From positions 124,001 through 188,000 of the forward strand of contig CALNZV010000020.1 in NCBI GenBank assembly GCA_942491115.1: 64,000 bases of DNA, given 5' to 3'. Both the position numbers and the translations under genes were made by a program. Positions 33,001 through 41,600 of this stretch are shown piece after piece. The DNA is from CALNZV01 sp942491115 (lineage in GTDB: Bacteria > Desulfobacterota > Desulfobacteria > Desulfobacterales > UBA5852). Under the pieces are notes generated by a model, which was not told the DNA's origin, did not search any database, and was given only the letters and a program-made list of their open reading frames with translations. Position 1 is the first letter of the stretch; the number at the start of each line of letters is the position of its first letter.

Positions 33001-33124
33001 CACCGGCTGCGGTATCTGCGCGGGCATCTGCCCGGCAAAGGCATTTCAGGTCAACAGCTTCCGGGATGACCAGATTTTCGCCATGATCGACGCGGCCACC
33101 GAGACGACTGCGGAGGGTGTCTGA
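30089..33124 (+). CDS. hdrA: Fused double-module HdrA-type flavoprotein
   Basis: A 1011-residue bifurcating flavoprotein, about one and a half times the usual HdrA. Module 1 (about 1-460) has the FAD motif LIAGGGIGGMQAALDMA, the cysteines of PTGDCSMCMISPKM (61-64), and ferredoxin clusters CTGCGACEKKCPK and CKACEKFCE. Module 2 (about 460-1011) begins GVFVCHCGINISQTVD, contains CTPRTHAPLF and a second FAD motif VIGGGVAGMTSALALG, and ends with ferredoxin motifs CMSCLACVRVCPF and CTGCGICAGICPAKA. Two FAD sites and at least four clusters suit flavin-based electron bifurcation between ferredoxin and two other carriers. It overlaps hdrB and is followed by mvhD. Confidence 0.93.
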   Translation: MSDANIQRKRGSVLIAGGGIGGMQAALDMADSGFKVHLVQRDPSIGGTMSMLDKTFPTGDCSMCMISPKMVEVGRHPNIVLHTLAEVTGVDGEPGDFRVQVKEKPRYVIAERCTGCGACEKKCPKLVVNEFEQGLNKRKAIYTLLPQAVPHTRVIDPDACLYLQRGRCKACEKFCETGAINWEDTEKNYELNVGAIILSPGLDRYNPKVRQELGFGRWPNVVTSLQFERILSASGPFMGEIKRPSDERHPRKVAWIQCVGSRDPNNANPWCSSVCCMYATKQAVIAKEHDGSIQPTVFYMEMRAFGKDFDKYVDRAKTEYGVTYRRAMISDVKEEAGTENLILRYAREDGTLVDETFDLVVLSIGFQPHPDVAAFADTFGVDLDAHRFAKTSGFAPVETTRPGVYVTGTFQGPKDIPETVAQGSAVAGSSMALLGEARGTEVTVAELPPETDVAGADPKIGVFVCHCGINISQTVDVKKVAEAIGKLPNVTVSDDLMYACAPDGQEKIKELIKENDLNRVIVASCTPRTHAPLFQDTIREAGLNKYLFELADIREQCSWCHMGQKDIATQKATDIVRMNVAKARHLDPVETDSVPVTPNAMVIGGGVAGMTSALALGDQGFEVHLVEKEPELGGLVRQLHRTLDGGDVQAFLSKTLDAVAKHPKINVHAGAEVDATAGYVGNFKTTLTTGEAFEHGAIVVATGGEEYTPTEYGYGQSDAVITQRHLEKRIAEGEIQPGGHYVMIQCVGSREEPNNYCSRICCQDAIKNAIAIKEAAPSAHVTILYRDIRTYGLREDFYYTARNLGVLFVRFEPERKPEVTLTNGRIRVSVFDYMMNRELSLSPDHLVLSTGFRPHPLTEKIGKQYKLTRNPDGYFLEAHVKLRPVDFPSEGIYVAGLAHAPKNLDETLSQALAAAGRAGVLLSHDKLSVSGIISKHNREICMSCLACVRVCPFGSPFVDADGKVSHNEVICTGCGICAGICPAKAFQVNSFRDDQIFAMIDAATETTAEGV

Positions 33125-33161
33125 TTCGGCCACAACTTCAACCCAAGGGAGACACAACTCC

Positions 33162-33656
33162 ATGACGGTACAAGCAGAAGCGCAAGAGGTCCCTGCCATT
33201 GAAGCCCCCGTCGAGGTGCCGGAAGGCTGGGAGCCCAACATCCTGGCCTTTGCCTGCCACTACTGCGCCTTCGCGGCGGCCGACCTGGCCGGAGTCATGC
33301 GGCTTTCCTACCAGCCCAACATCAAGATCATTCGGTTGCCCTGCACCGGGAAACTGGACCATGCCTATGCGCTGAGGGCGTTCGAGCGGGGAGTGGACGG
33401 TCTTTTCGTGGCCGGGTGACTGGAGGGTCAATGCCATTTCCTGGAAGGAAATACCAACGCAGCCAAACGAATCACCTATCTGAAAACCCTGCTCCCCCGG
33501 GTAAACATCAACCCCGAGCGGCTTGAAATGTATAATCTCTCAGCGGCGATGGGGCCACGGTGGGCTGAAATCTGCAACGAGTTCACGGAACGCATCCGTG
33601 CCCTCGGGCCCTCTCCCATCCGGATTGCCCTGGAAAAGCACGAAAGGAGTCGGTAA
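33162..33656 (+). CDS. mvhD: MvhD-type iron-sulfur subunit, selenocysteine-containing
   Basis: Conceptual read-through of one in-frame TGA at 33417-33419 gives 164 residues that match MvhD along the whole length. N-terminal part: ILAFACHYCAFAAADLAG, IIRLPCTGKLD, GVDGLFVAG; then the UGA at codon 86; then LEGQCHFLEGNTNAAKR and LEMYNLSAAMGPRWAEI. In ordinary MvhD the UGA position is the conserved Cys of VAGCLEGDCHF, so it must be Sec. The 2Fe-2S protein joins HdrA to an electron donor (hydrogenase or formate dehydrogenase in methanogens). The start at 33162 follows AAGGGAGACAC. A hairpin with the expected spacing follows the UGA. metV starts 2 bp after the stop. Confidence 0.92.
33436..33452 (+). 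promoter_or_regulatory. SECIS-like hairpin in mvhD
   Basis: ATTTCC (33436-33441), loop TGGAA, GGAAAT (33447-33452): a perfect 6-bp stem whose loop starts 22 nt after the UGA and has G at its second position, as bacterial SECIS elements require. Confidence 0.7.
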
Positions 33657-33658
33657 CG

Positions 33659-34324
33659 ATGATCGTGGGCGAGCAAAAATCACTGGAAGAAATTTGGGGA
33701 ACCATCAAGGACCATAAAAAGGTCTTGGTCTTCGGTTGCAACACTTGCGTGGCCGTGTGTCACCAGGGGGGCAATAAGGAGGCCGAGGTCCTGGCATCCC
33801 TGCTTCGGATGCAGGCCACCCAGGAGGGGGCCGATATCGAAATCAAGGATTCGGGTATCGAACGGCAGTGCGAGCATGAGTTCTTCGAAAAGGTCGAAGA
33901 GGCCATCGACTGGGCGGACGCCGTTCTCAGCACCGCCTGCGGCATCGGGGTTCAGTTCATGGCGGAGAAATACCCCAAACCCGTCTATCCCGGTCTGAAC
34001 ACCACCTTTCTGGGAGCGGTAGAAGAAATCGGCCGCTACACGGAACGGTGCCAGGCCTGCGGACAGTGCGTCCTGGCCTCTACCGGGGGCATTTGCCCCA
34101 TCGCCCGGTGTGCAAAGCGGGTCATGAACGGCCCGTGCGGGGGCTCGACCAACGGAAAGTGCGAGATCAGCAAGGATGTGGACTGTGCCTGGCAGCTCAT
34201 CGTCGACCGGCTGAAGCTCCTGGGCCGAATGGGCGATTACGAAACCCTCACCCCGATCAAGGACTGGTCGTCGGACCGGGCCGGAGGCCCCCGAAAACTC
34301 GTCAGGGAGGACGTGCAGTCATGA
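33659..34324 (+). CDS. metV: MetV, methylenetetrahydrofolate reductase partner subunit
   Basis: A 221-residue protein of the MTHFR C-terminal/MetV family. Visible: KVLVFGCNTCVAVCHQGGNKEA at the start, VLSTACGIGVQFMAE in the middle and a Cys-rich end CQACGQCVLASTGGICPIARCAK with GPCGGSTNGKCE. The cysteines hold an iron-sulfur cluster or zinc and MetV is needed for MetF activity in acetogens. It starts 2 bp after mvhD and overlaps metF in an ATGA, so the two are translated together. Confidence 0.93.
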   Translation: MIVGEQKSLEEIWGTIKDHKKVLVFGCNTCVAVCHQGGNKEAEVLASLLRMQATQEGADIEIKDSGIERQCEHEFFEKVEEAIDWADAVLSTACGIGVQFMAEKYPKPVYPGLNTTFLGAVEEIGRYTERCQACGQCVLASTGGICPIARCAKRVMNGPCGGSTNGKCEISKDVDCAWQLIVDRLKLLGRMGDYETLTPIKDWSSDRAGGPRKLVREDVQS

Positions 34325-35259
34325 CAGCAAAAACGCCGAGTAAACTGGAACGAATAATGGCGGCCGGCCACTTTGGTGTCACTTCGGAGTGCGGACCGCC
34401 CCGGGGAAGCGAACCCAACGAAATCGCCGAAAAGGCGGAAATGATCAAAAACCATGTGGACGCCATCAACATCACCGACAATCAGACATCGGTCTGTCGG
34501 ACTTGCTCTTTGGCGGTGTGCATCCGCCTGAAAACCATGGGGCTCGAGCCGGTTCTGCAGATGGTCACCCGAGACCGTAACCGCATCGCCCTCCAAAGCG
34601 ACATCCTGGGAGCCGCCTCCTGGGACATCAACAACATCCTCTGTCTGTCCGGGGACCATCAGAGCTTCGGAGACTCCAAGGCCGGACAAAACGTCCACGA
34701 CCTGGATTCCATGCAACTGATGCAGACGGTTCGGCTGATGCGAGACGATGGGAAGTTTTTGGGCGGCGACGACATCAAGCGCCCCCCCAAGATGTTTGTG
34801 GGCGCGGCCGCCAACCCCTTTGCCGATCCCTTCGAAATCCGGGTGCCCCGTCTTGCCAAGAAGATCGCAGCGGGCGCTGAATTCATCCAGACCCAGTGCA
34901 TCTACAACCTGGACAAGTTCGAGGAGTGGATGAAGCAGGTTCGAGATCGCGGACTCCACGAGAAAGTCTATATCATGGCCGGCCTCACCCCCATGAAATC
35001 CGCCGGCATGGCCCGGTATATGAAAAACCGGGTGCCGGGGATGGACGTCCCCGACGAGGTGGTCAAGCGGCTTGCCGACACCCCGAAGGACAAACAGGCC
35101 GAGGAGGGGATCAAGATCTGCATCGAGTCCATTCAGCGCCTGAAGGAATGTGAGGGGGTAAAGGGCTTTCACATCATGGCCATCGAATGGGAGGAAAAAG
35201 TCCCCGGAATCGTCGAGGAGGCGGGTCTCTATCCAAGGCCCACCGTCGAGGAGGCATGA
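34321..35259 (+). CDS. metF: Methylenetetrahydrofolate reductase
   Basis: A 312-residue FMN/FAD-binding (beta/alpha)8 enzyme that interconverts methylene-THF and methyl-THF in the methyl branch of the Wood-Ljungdahl pathway. Signatures: FGVTSECGPPRGSEPNE, DAINITDNQTSVCR, QMVTRDRNRIALQSDILGA, CLSGDHQSFGDSK, FIQTQCIYNLDKFEEWM and AGLTPMKSAGMARYM. The start at 34321 overlaps the metV stop by 4 bp. Linkage to HdrCBA-MvhD matches the acetogen arrangement in which this enzyme accepts electrons from the Hdr module instead of directly from NADH. Confidence 0.95.
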   Translation: MTAKTPSKLERIMAAGHFGVTSECGPPRGSEPNEIAEKAEMIKNHVDAINITDNQTSVCRTCSLAVCIRLKTMGLEPVLQMVTRDRNRIALQSDILGAASWDINNILCLSGDHQSFGDSKAGQNVHDLDSMQLMQTVRLMRDDGKFLGGDDIKRPPKMFVGAAANPFADPFEIRVPRLAKKIAAGAEFIQTQCIYNLDKFEEWMKQVRDRGLHEKVYIMAGLTPMKSAGMARYMKNRVPGMDVPDEVVKRLADTPKDKQAEEGIKICIESIQRLKECEGVKGFHIMAIEWEEKVPGIVEEAGLYPRPTVEEA

Positions 35260-36375
35260 ATGAAAACCTTTGACGCTCTGATCGAAGAAGTTCAAAAACC
35301 CGGCCTGTGCCATCACTGCGGGGGATGTGTGACCTTCTGCACGGCCATCAACTACGGTGCCCTGGAGTTGGACGAGGACGGGATGCCCCAGTATGCAGAC
35401 AAGGACAAATGCATTCAGTGCGGACTGTGCCACGCCATCTGTCCTGAAATCGACGAACTCCGGGAGGAGACCCGGAAGGTGGCCGGGTGGACCCCCCCCA
35501 TCGGTAGCGTCATCGAGGTCAGCATGGCCCGCTCCCGTGACCTTCAGGTCAGGACCAAGGCCACCGACGGCGGCGTGGTCACGGGGCTGCTGCTCCATCT
35601 CTTCGACCGCGGCCACATCGACGGAGCCATCGTCACCCGTCAGATCGGCCCGTTCCAGAGGGAGCCCTGGCTGGCGACGACCCGAGAGGAAATCCTGGAT
35701 GCCGCCGGATTCTTTATCGATACCTCGAGGGGGATGAACCATTTCGGCAAAGGGTATTCCACCTATTCGCCGTCGGTTCAGGAATTCCGACCGATGGTGC
35801 AGCTGGGTCTCAGACGCGTGGCCATGGTGGGCACCCCGTGCCAGATCCAGGCGGTTCGGAAAATGGAGGCCCTGGGGATCGTTCCCTCCGATTCCATCCG
35901 GTTCACCCTGGGGCTGTTCTGCTCGGGGAATTTTTTCTTCGGCGAGAATGAGCAAAAAGATCTTGAAACCATCGGCGGATTCAAGTGGGAAGACGTCGAT
36001 AAGATCAACATTCGGGATGAAATGACCGTCAAACTGTCGACCGGCAAAACCGTGTCGATCCCTCTGGCATCCCTCGATCCCATGAAGCGATATGCCTGCC
36101 ATTACTGTCCGGATTACTCGGCCGAATTTGCCGATATCTCCTTCGGGGGCGTGGGGGCCGAGGAGGGGTGGACCACGGTTGTGACCCGATCGCCCCTGGG
36201 TCGGGCCATCTTCGCCGATGCGCGCTCCACGACTCTCGACGTCTTCGATTTCTCCACAGCCGTCGACCGACCGGGAAAGATGAAAGACCACATCAAGGCT
36301 CTGTCCTCCAAAAAACGGGCCTACTCGAAGAAGATGCACGACGACTTGATTCAGTCGGGCCTCAAGCCTCAATAG
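35260..36375 (+). CDS. FrhB/FdhB-family flavin-iron-sulfur oxidoreductase
   Basis: A 371-residue protein of the coenzyme F420 hydrogenase/dehydrogenase beta-subunit family. N-terminal 4Fe-4S motifs CHHCGGCVTFC and CIQCGLCHAICPE are followed by the family flavin domain (RTKATDGGVVTGLLLHLFD, VGTPCQIQAVRKMEAL, FTLGLFCSGNFFF, CHYCPDYSAEFADISFGG). In this family it transfers electrons between ferredoxin, F420 or another low-potential donor and a flavin. It starts directly after the metF stop with no gap, the last gene of the operon, and probably supplies the external electron entry for the Hdr/MetVF complex. A strong terminator follows. Confidence 0.9.
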   Translation: MKTFDALIEEVQKPGLCHHCGGCVTFCTAINYGALELDEDGMPQYADKDKCIQCGLCHAICPEIDELREETRKVAGWTPPIGSVIEVSMARSRDLQVRTKATDGGVVTGLLLHLFDRGHIDGAIVTRQIGPFQREPWLATTREEILDAAGFFIDTSRGMNHFGKGYSTYSPSVQEFRPMVQLGLRRVAMVGTPCQIQAVRKMEALGIVPSDSIRFTLGLFCSGNFFFGENEQKDLETIGGFKWEDVDKINIRDEMTVKLSTGKTVSIPLASLDPMKRYACHYCPDYSAEFADISFGGVGAEEGWTTVVTRSPLGRAIFADARSTTLDVFDFSTAVDRPGKMKDHIKALSSKKRAYSKKMHDDLIQSGLKPQ

Positions 36376-36405
36376 ACATCGGCCACCGCCCCTGATCCCA
36401 CCCTT

Positions 36406-36438
36406 AGCCGGAGGCGCATCCAGCGCTTCCGGCTTTCT
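36406..36438 (+). terminator. Terminator of the hdr-met operon
   Basis: AGCCGGAGGCGC, loop ATCCA, GCGCTTCCGGCT: a 12-bp stem with one G-U pair, then TTCTGG, 30 bp after the last gene. Confidence 0.75.
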
Positions 36439-36654
36439 GGTTTCGTCGTCTGCCCTGTGCCTCCACCCAAAGGCAATCGGCCAATACCGGGGCGGCGGGC
36501 GTGTCAGATCGATGGGGTGGTATCCATGCCCATGACTTGCGGTAACCCCGATGGCCCTGTATGAAACCCCAGGCGGGGGGGGACGTTTCTGGTCAACTGA
36601 AGCCCCTGGATCCCTTCCCATCCCTAACGCGACAACCGCTTCGAAGAGGCGTCC

Positions 36655-38508
36655 ATGACCGAGTCCATCGTGGTGACCATTTCCGCTCTTCTGGCCGTCA
36701 GCTTCGCATGCCAATGGCTGGCCTGGAGGCTCAAACTGCCGGCTATCCTGTTTCTCCTGGTCTCGGGAATCCTTGCCGGTCCGGTGACGGGTCTCCTGGA
36801 ACCGGACCGGCTGATGGGGGATCTTTTCTTCCCTTTTGTCTCCCTATCGGTGGCCGTCATTTTGTTCGAGGGAAGCCTGACCCTCAAAATCAACGATATC
36901 GCCGGGATGCGTCGGGTGATCAGAAACCTCGTCTCCTACGGGATGCTGACCACCTGGGTCATCACTACCGTCATCTGTCGGATGTCCCTCGATTTTTCAT
37001 GGGAGATTTCCTTTCTGTTCGGTGCCGTGACCGTTGTGACCGGCCCCACGGTCATCACCCCGATGCTTCGAACCGTCAGGCCCAACATCGATGTCGCCAA
37101 CATCCTGCGATGGGAAGGCATCCTCATCGATCCCATCGGCGCCACCCTCGCCGTTCTCGTCTACGAATTCATCCTGATCGGCGCCGGGGCGGGAGCGTGG
37201 TGGCATACGGCATGGGCCTTCGGAAGCATTCTCCTCACAGGCCTGATGCTTGGATGGGCGGTGGGTTATCTTTTCGGCATTGTTCTCCGACGCCACTGGC
37301 TTCCCCGTTATCTCCACAACCTGTCGGCGCTTTTCCTGGTCACGGCCACGTTCACCCTGGCCAATTTGCTCCAGGAGGAGTCGGGTCTACTGGCGGTCAC
37401 GGTGATGGGCCTATGGTTGACCAATATGAAAGACGTCATGGTGGACGAAATTCTCGATTTCAAGGAGAGCCTAAGCATCCTTCTCATCTCTTTGCTCTTC
37501 ATTCTTCTGGCCGCCCGTATCGACCTGAACGACTTCAAGCTCCTGGGAGGGTCCGCCATTCTGGTATTCCTGAGCATCCAATTTCTTTCCCGCCCTCTGA
37601 GCGTCATGGTGTCCGCCATAGGCTCCCGGCTATCATGGCCCGAGCGCCATCTGCTGGCCTGGATCGCCCCGAGAGGTATTATCGCGGCGGCCATCTCCGC
37701 CGTCTTTGCCATTCGGCTGGAAACCGCGGGCTTCGCCGAGGCCCCTCTATTGGTGCCCCTCACCTTCATGGTCATCGTCGGTACCGTCGTCCTTCAGAGC
37801 GCCACCGCCGGCCCCTTGGCACGCTTTCTGAAAGTGGCAGAGCCGGACCCGAAAGGCTTTTTAATCATCGGGGCCAACCCGGTTGCCCGGCACATCGCCT
37901 CGGCGGTCGAGCGGCATGGTTTCAGGGCGCTGCTGGCGGACACCAGTTGGGAGCACATCACCACCTCACGGATGGAGGGATTGTCCGCCTATTGGGGAAA
38001 TCCGGTGTCTGAGCACGCCGACCGCCATCTGGACCTGGTCGGCATCGGCAGGCTTCTGGCCCTGACCCCCCACGGGGATCAGAATGCCCTTGCGGCCACC
38101 CACTACCGAATGGAATTCGGCCCGGGCCATATTTTCACCATTTCGACGAAGGGGAAAAAAGAACAGCCAAAGAAGATGGAGGCGTCAAAGAAGCGCACTG
38201 GTCAGCAGTTGTTCGGCGAAGAGGTTACTTTCGCCAAATTGGCGAGCCGTCTTTCACAGGGCAACGACATCCGAAGCACCCGCCTGACCGAAAGCTTCGG
38301 TTTCGAAGATATCCAACAAGCGTCCAATGGCGCGTTCATTCCGCTGTTTGCCGTCGACCCCAGGGGGGATATCCATGTATTTACGGTTGAGGCGCCGCCG
38401 GAGCCCACCAAGGGATGGACCCTCATCAGTCTAAAGGCGTCCGGGGAGGGCGCCGTCGCCCCGACTGCCGGGCAGAAAGGGAAAAACGGTCCCCTTCCCA
38501 TCCCATGA
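36655..38508 (+). CDS. CPA-family sodium (or potassium)/proton antiporter with C-terminal TrkA-like domain
   Basis: A 617-residue inner-membrane protein. The first about 400 residues form some 12 hydrophobic segments of the Na_H_exchanger fold (ILFLLVSGILAGPVTGLL, SLSVAVILFEGSLTLKI, AVTVVTGPTVITPMLR, and the carboxylate pair region LRWEGILIDPIGATLAVLV). The cytoplasmic end begins with a TrkA-N-like nucleotide fold (FLIIGANPVARHIASAVERHG) and continues with a basic linker and a second small domain (FGEEVTFAKLASRLSQGND). The layout is NhaP-like. The transported ion cannot be decided. ATG at 36655. Confidence 0.88.
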   Translation: MTESIVVTISALLAVSFACQWLAWRLKLPAILFLLVSGILAGPVTGLLEPDRLMGDLFFPFVSLSVAVILFEGSLTLKINDIAGMRRVIRNLVSYGMLTTWVITTVICRMSLDFSWEISFLFGAVTVVTGPTVITPMLRTVRPNIDVANILRWEGILIDPIGATLAVLVYEFILIGAGAGAWWHTAWAFGSILLTGLMLGWAVGYLFGIVLRRHWLPRYLHNLSALFLVTATFTLANLLQEESGLLAVTVMGLWLTNMKDVMVDEILDFKESLSILLISLLFILLAARIDLNDFKLLGGSAILVFLSIQFLSRPLSVMVSAIGSRLSWPERHLLAWIAPRGIIAAAISAVFAIRLETAGFAEAPLLVPLTFMVIVGTVVLQSATAGPLARFLKVAEPDPKGFLIIGANPVARHIASAVERHGFRALLADTSWEHITTSRMEGLSAYWGNPVSEHADRHLDLVGIGRLLALTPHGDQNALAATHYRMEFGPGHIFTISTKGKKEQPKKMEASKKRTGQQLFGEEVTFAKLASRLSQGNDIRSTRLTESFGFEDIQQASNGAFIPLFAVDPRGDIHVFTVEAPPEPTKGWTLISLKASGEGAVAPTAGQKGKNGPLPIP

Positions 38509-38627
38509 ACCGGTCATCAGCAATGCAGGCGCCCCCTTCTCCCATGGGGGTCCATGACGGCCCCATTCCTTTGCGGCAAGCGGCCCGTGGTCGAGAGTTC
38601 CACCACCCGCTGTCGTCAGTCCGCAGG

Positions 38628-41600
38628 TCAGCCCTCGAAGACTGCTCTCAACCGCTTGGAAAGCGCTTCCATGTTGAAAGGCTTTTGGATGAAGCCCCGG
38701 CAGCCCTTTTTGATGATGTCAGAGGCTTGGCCTTCGATGCTGTAGCCGCTCGACAGCAGCACTGTCACATCGGGATCCATTGCCTTCAGACGGTCGAAGG
38801 TCTCCTCCCCTCCCATCTCGGGCATGATCATATCCAAAATAACCAGGGAAATCCGATGACCGTCCAGATCGAAGCGATGGAGGGCCTCTCTACCTCCGTT
38901 GGCTGTCAAGACCCGGTAGCCCAGCCGCTCGAGCATGAGCCTTCCCACTTCCAAGATCATCCGTTCATCGTCGACCAAGAGAATGGTTTCCGATCCGGGA
39001 GCCAGGGAGGCCTGTCGATGGGGTCTTCTGGCGGGGGATTGCTCCGATGCGGGCAGGTAGACATTTAAGGTGCTCCCCTTGCCCATTTCGCTGGCGACGT
39101 TGATGAAACCGCCGTGGTTCTTGGCGATGCCGTAGGCCGAAGCCAGTCCCAAACCGGAGCCCCCACCCATTTGTTTGGTGGTAAAGAAGGGATCGAAGAT
39201 GCGCTCCTGGGTGGCAGCGTCCATGCCAACACCGGTATCGGTCACGGATAACTGGACATAACGGCCCGCCGCGAGCCCGTATGGTTTCAAATCGATCTCC
39301 TCGAGGCTCACGTTGCGTGTCTTGACGACCATGTTGCCACCGCCGGGCATGGCCTGCCACGCATTCAGATACAAATTAAGCAGCAATTGTTCGATCTGTC
39401 GGCGGTCGGCCTTCACCGTCCATATCCGCTTCTGATAGCGGGTTTGGATCGAGATCTCTTTGTGGGTACGCCCGAAGAGGCTCAGACCGACGGCAACCAA
39501 TTCGTTGGGGTTGAGGGGTTTGGCCTCGTACTTGCCGCCGCGGGCAAAGCCCAGAAGCTGTTTGGTGAGATCGGCCGCCCGCTCGACATAGGCGTCAATA
39601 CCCGCGAGGTGCTCGTTGAAGGGGTGATCGGGGGATACATCCGTCATCATGAGGGAACTGCGGCCCTGAATGCCCATGAGGAGATTGTTGAAATCATGGG
39701 CGATTCCACCCGCAAGGGTCCCCACCGCCTCCATCTTCTGGGCCTGTCTCAGCTGGATCTCGAGCTTTTCCTTTTCGGCCTGGGCCGCCTTGAGGGCGGT
39801 GATGTCGCGGGTGATCGTGATATAGTGGGGGATACCGTTGAGGGATAGGCGTCGGGCACTCACGAGACCTATGATGACCGACCCGTCCTTCAACACCATT
39901 CGAGCCTCGACATTGCCGACATCTCCCTTTTTTTTCAGATCCGCCACGACCCGACCGCGCTCGACCGAATCCTGCCACAGGTTCAGTGCCGACGGCGGGC
40001 GCCCAACGAGTTCCTCCCTCGTGTAGCCGGTCAACCGGACGAATGCGTCGTTCACGTCGACGAAGCGCTCATCTTCCAGCCGCACCAAGGCAACCGGATC
40101 CGGAATCGTGTGGAAAACCGCCCGCATCTGCTCTTCGCTGTCCCGCAGGGCCTGCTCCGCCGCTTTTAGCTGTGAAATGTCCGTGTAGACCGCCACCACG
40201 CCGGTAAGGCCGTCATCGCCCATGATCGGAGAACCGGAGGCGATCACCTGAATCGGTGAGCCGTCTTTTCGAAAACGAACGGTCTCGAAAGCGTCGATCC
40301 GTTTTCCTGAAAGGACCTTTCGGGTTTTGCCGGAGGCCTCTTCATGCATTTCCGCCCTGGAGACGAGGTCGTCCAGATTTTTTCCGAGCACCTCCTCCAG
40401 GGTATAACCGAACATACGCTCGGCGCCCGGATTCCAGCTGACCACCCGATGCCGATCATCCAAAGTGACGATGGCATCCGGGGCGTGGTAGAGAACCGAC
40501 TCCACCAGCTTCTGGCGCTTCCTGTTTTCCGCCTCTCCGGTCTTCCGGTCGGTGATGTCTTCCGCAATGCCGGCGACCCTGATTACCTTGCCGGTATCGT
40601 CGCGGATCGGAAAGCCTCGGTCCGAAATCCATCGCACCGTGCCGTCCGGACGAATGATCCGGTATTCGTTCGCCGCACCGCCATCGGCCGTAAAAAGCCG
40701 ATTGAAGGCGGCGGCTGCCGCCTCGCGATCATCCGGGTATACGCTATCCAACCACTCCTCATAGCGGTCATACAGCCTGCTGACGGACCGCCCCCAAATG
40801 CTTTCGTAAGCCGGTGACACATAGGTCACCCGTCGGTTGTCCCGGTCGAATAGCCAGAATACCTCTCGGATGTGGGCCGCCATCTCCCGAAACTGCTCTT
40901 CACTCTGCCGAAGGGCGATCTCGGCCTTTTCTCGATCCAATATCTCCCGGCGGAGCAGTGCATTGGTTTCGGTCAATCGGGCGGTGCGGTCGTCAACCCG
41001 TTTTTCGAGCTCGAACCGGAAGCGATCCAGATCCTTCCGGACTATCTGGCGATGGATTTCCACTGCGGCCATGTTCCCGATGAGAGACAGGGTTTCGACC
41101 GCCTCAGGGCTGAAGGTTCTCCGACGGCGGTCAAAGGTAAACAGGGCACCGAGGATGATATCCCCCATCTGCACCGGGGCGACGATTCCCGAGACGAGTC
41201 CTTCGGCAAGCACCACGTCAAGAATCGGCGTCGACAGCCCGGTTTCCAGTTCATAGCTGGTGACGGCCCTGGCCTCGCGGGTATCGAACACCTGCCCGCC
41301 GATGCTTCCCGTTATGGGGAATCTCAGGCGCCGAAACGCCTCGGTCCTCACCCCCACCGAACAGCGGAAAGCCATCTCATCGGTGTCGGCTTCCTTCAAG
41401 GCGATCACGGCCATTTCAGTGCCGGCCAGTTGACGGCAACTGTCGACCACCCGGAAGAGATTGTCCTCCAGGCTGCGATCTGCGCTCATCAGCAGAGACA
41501 GTTTAAAAAGCGATTTGAATTTGCGGGCCTCTTGGGCGAGTGGGTTCTGGATCGGCTCTTCGATGGCGGGAAGCTGAGCGGCTGGACCGGCAGTCGACGC

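Noticed and set aside
30089..33124. Selenocysteine in HdrA
   Set aside because: All conserved positions, including the CSMC pair near FAD, are Cys codons and the frame is unbroken.
33117..33419. A 100-residue stand-alone protein ending at the UGA
   Set aside because: The sequence after the UGA continues the MvhD alignment without a gap, so this is one gene with Sec.
34237..36714. An 825-codon minus-strand frame across metF and the FrhB-like gene
   Set aside because: It is antisense to well-identified genes and results from the G/C-rich third-base bias.
36561..38012. A long plus-strand open frame overlapping the antiporter
   Set aside because: It is a shadow frame with Arg/His/Pro-rich composition and no family similarity; the membrane protein in the other frame is certain.
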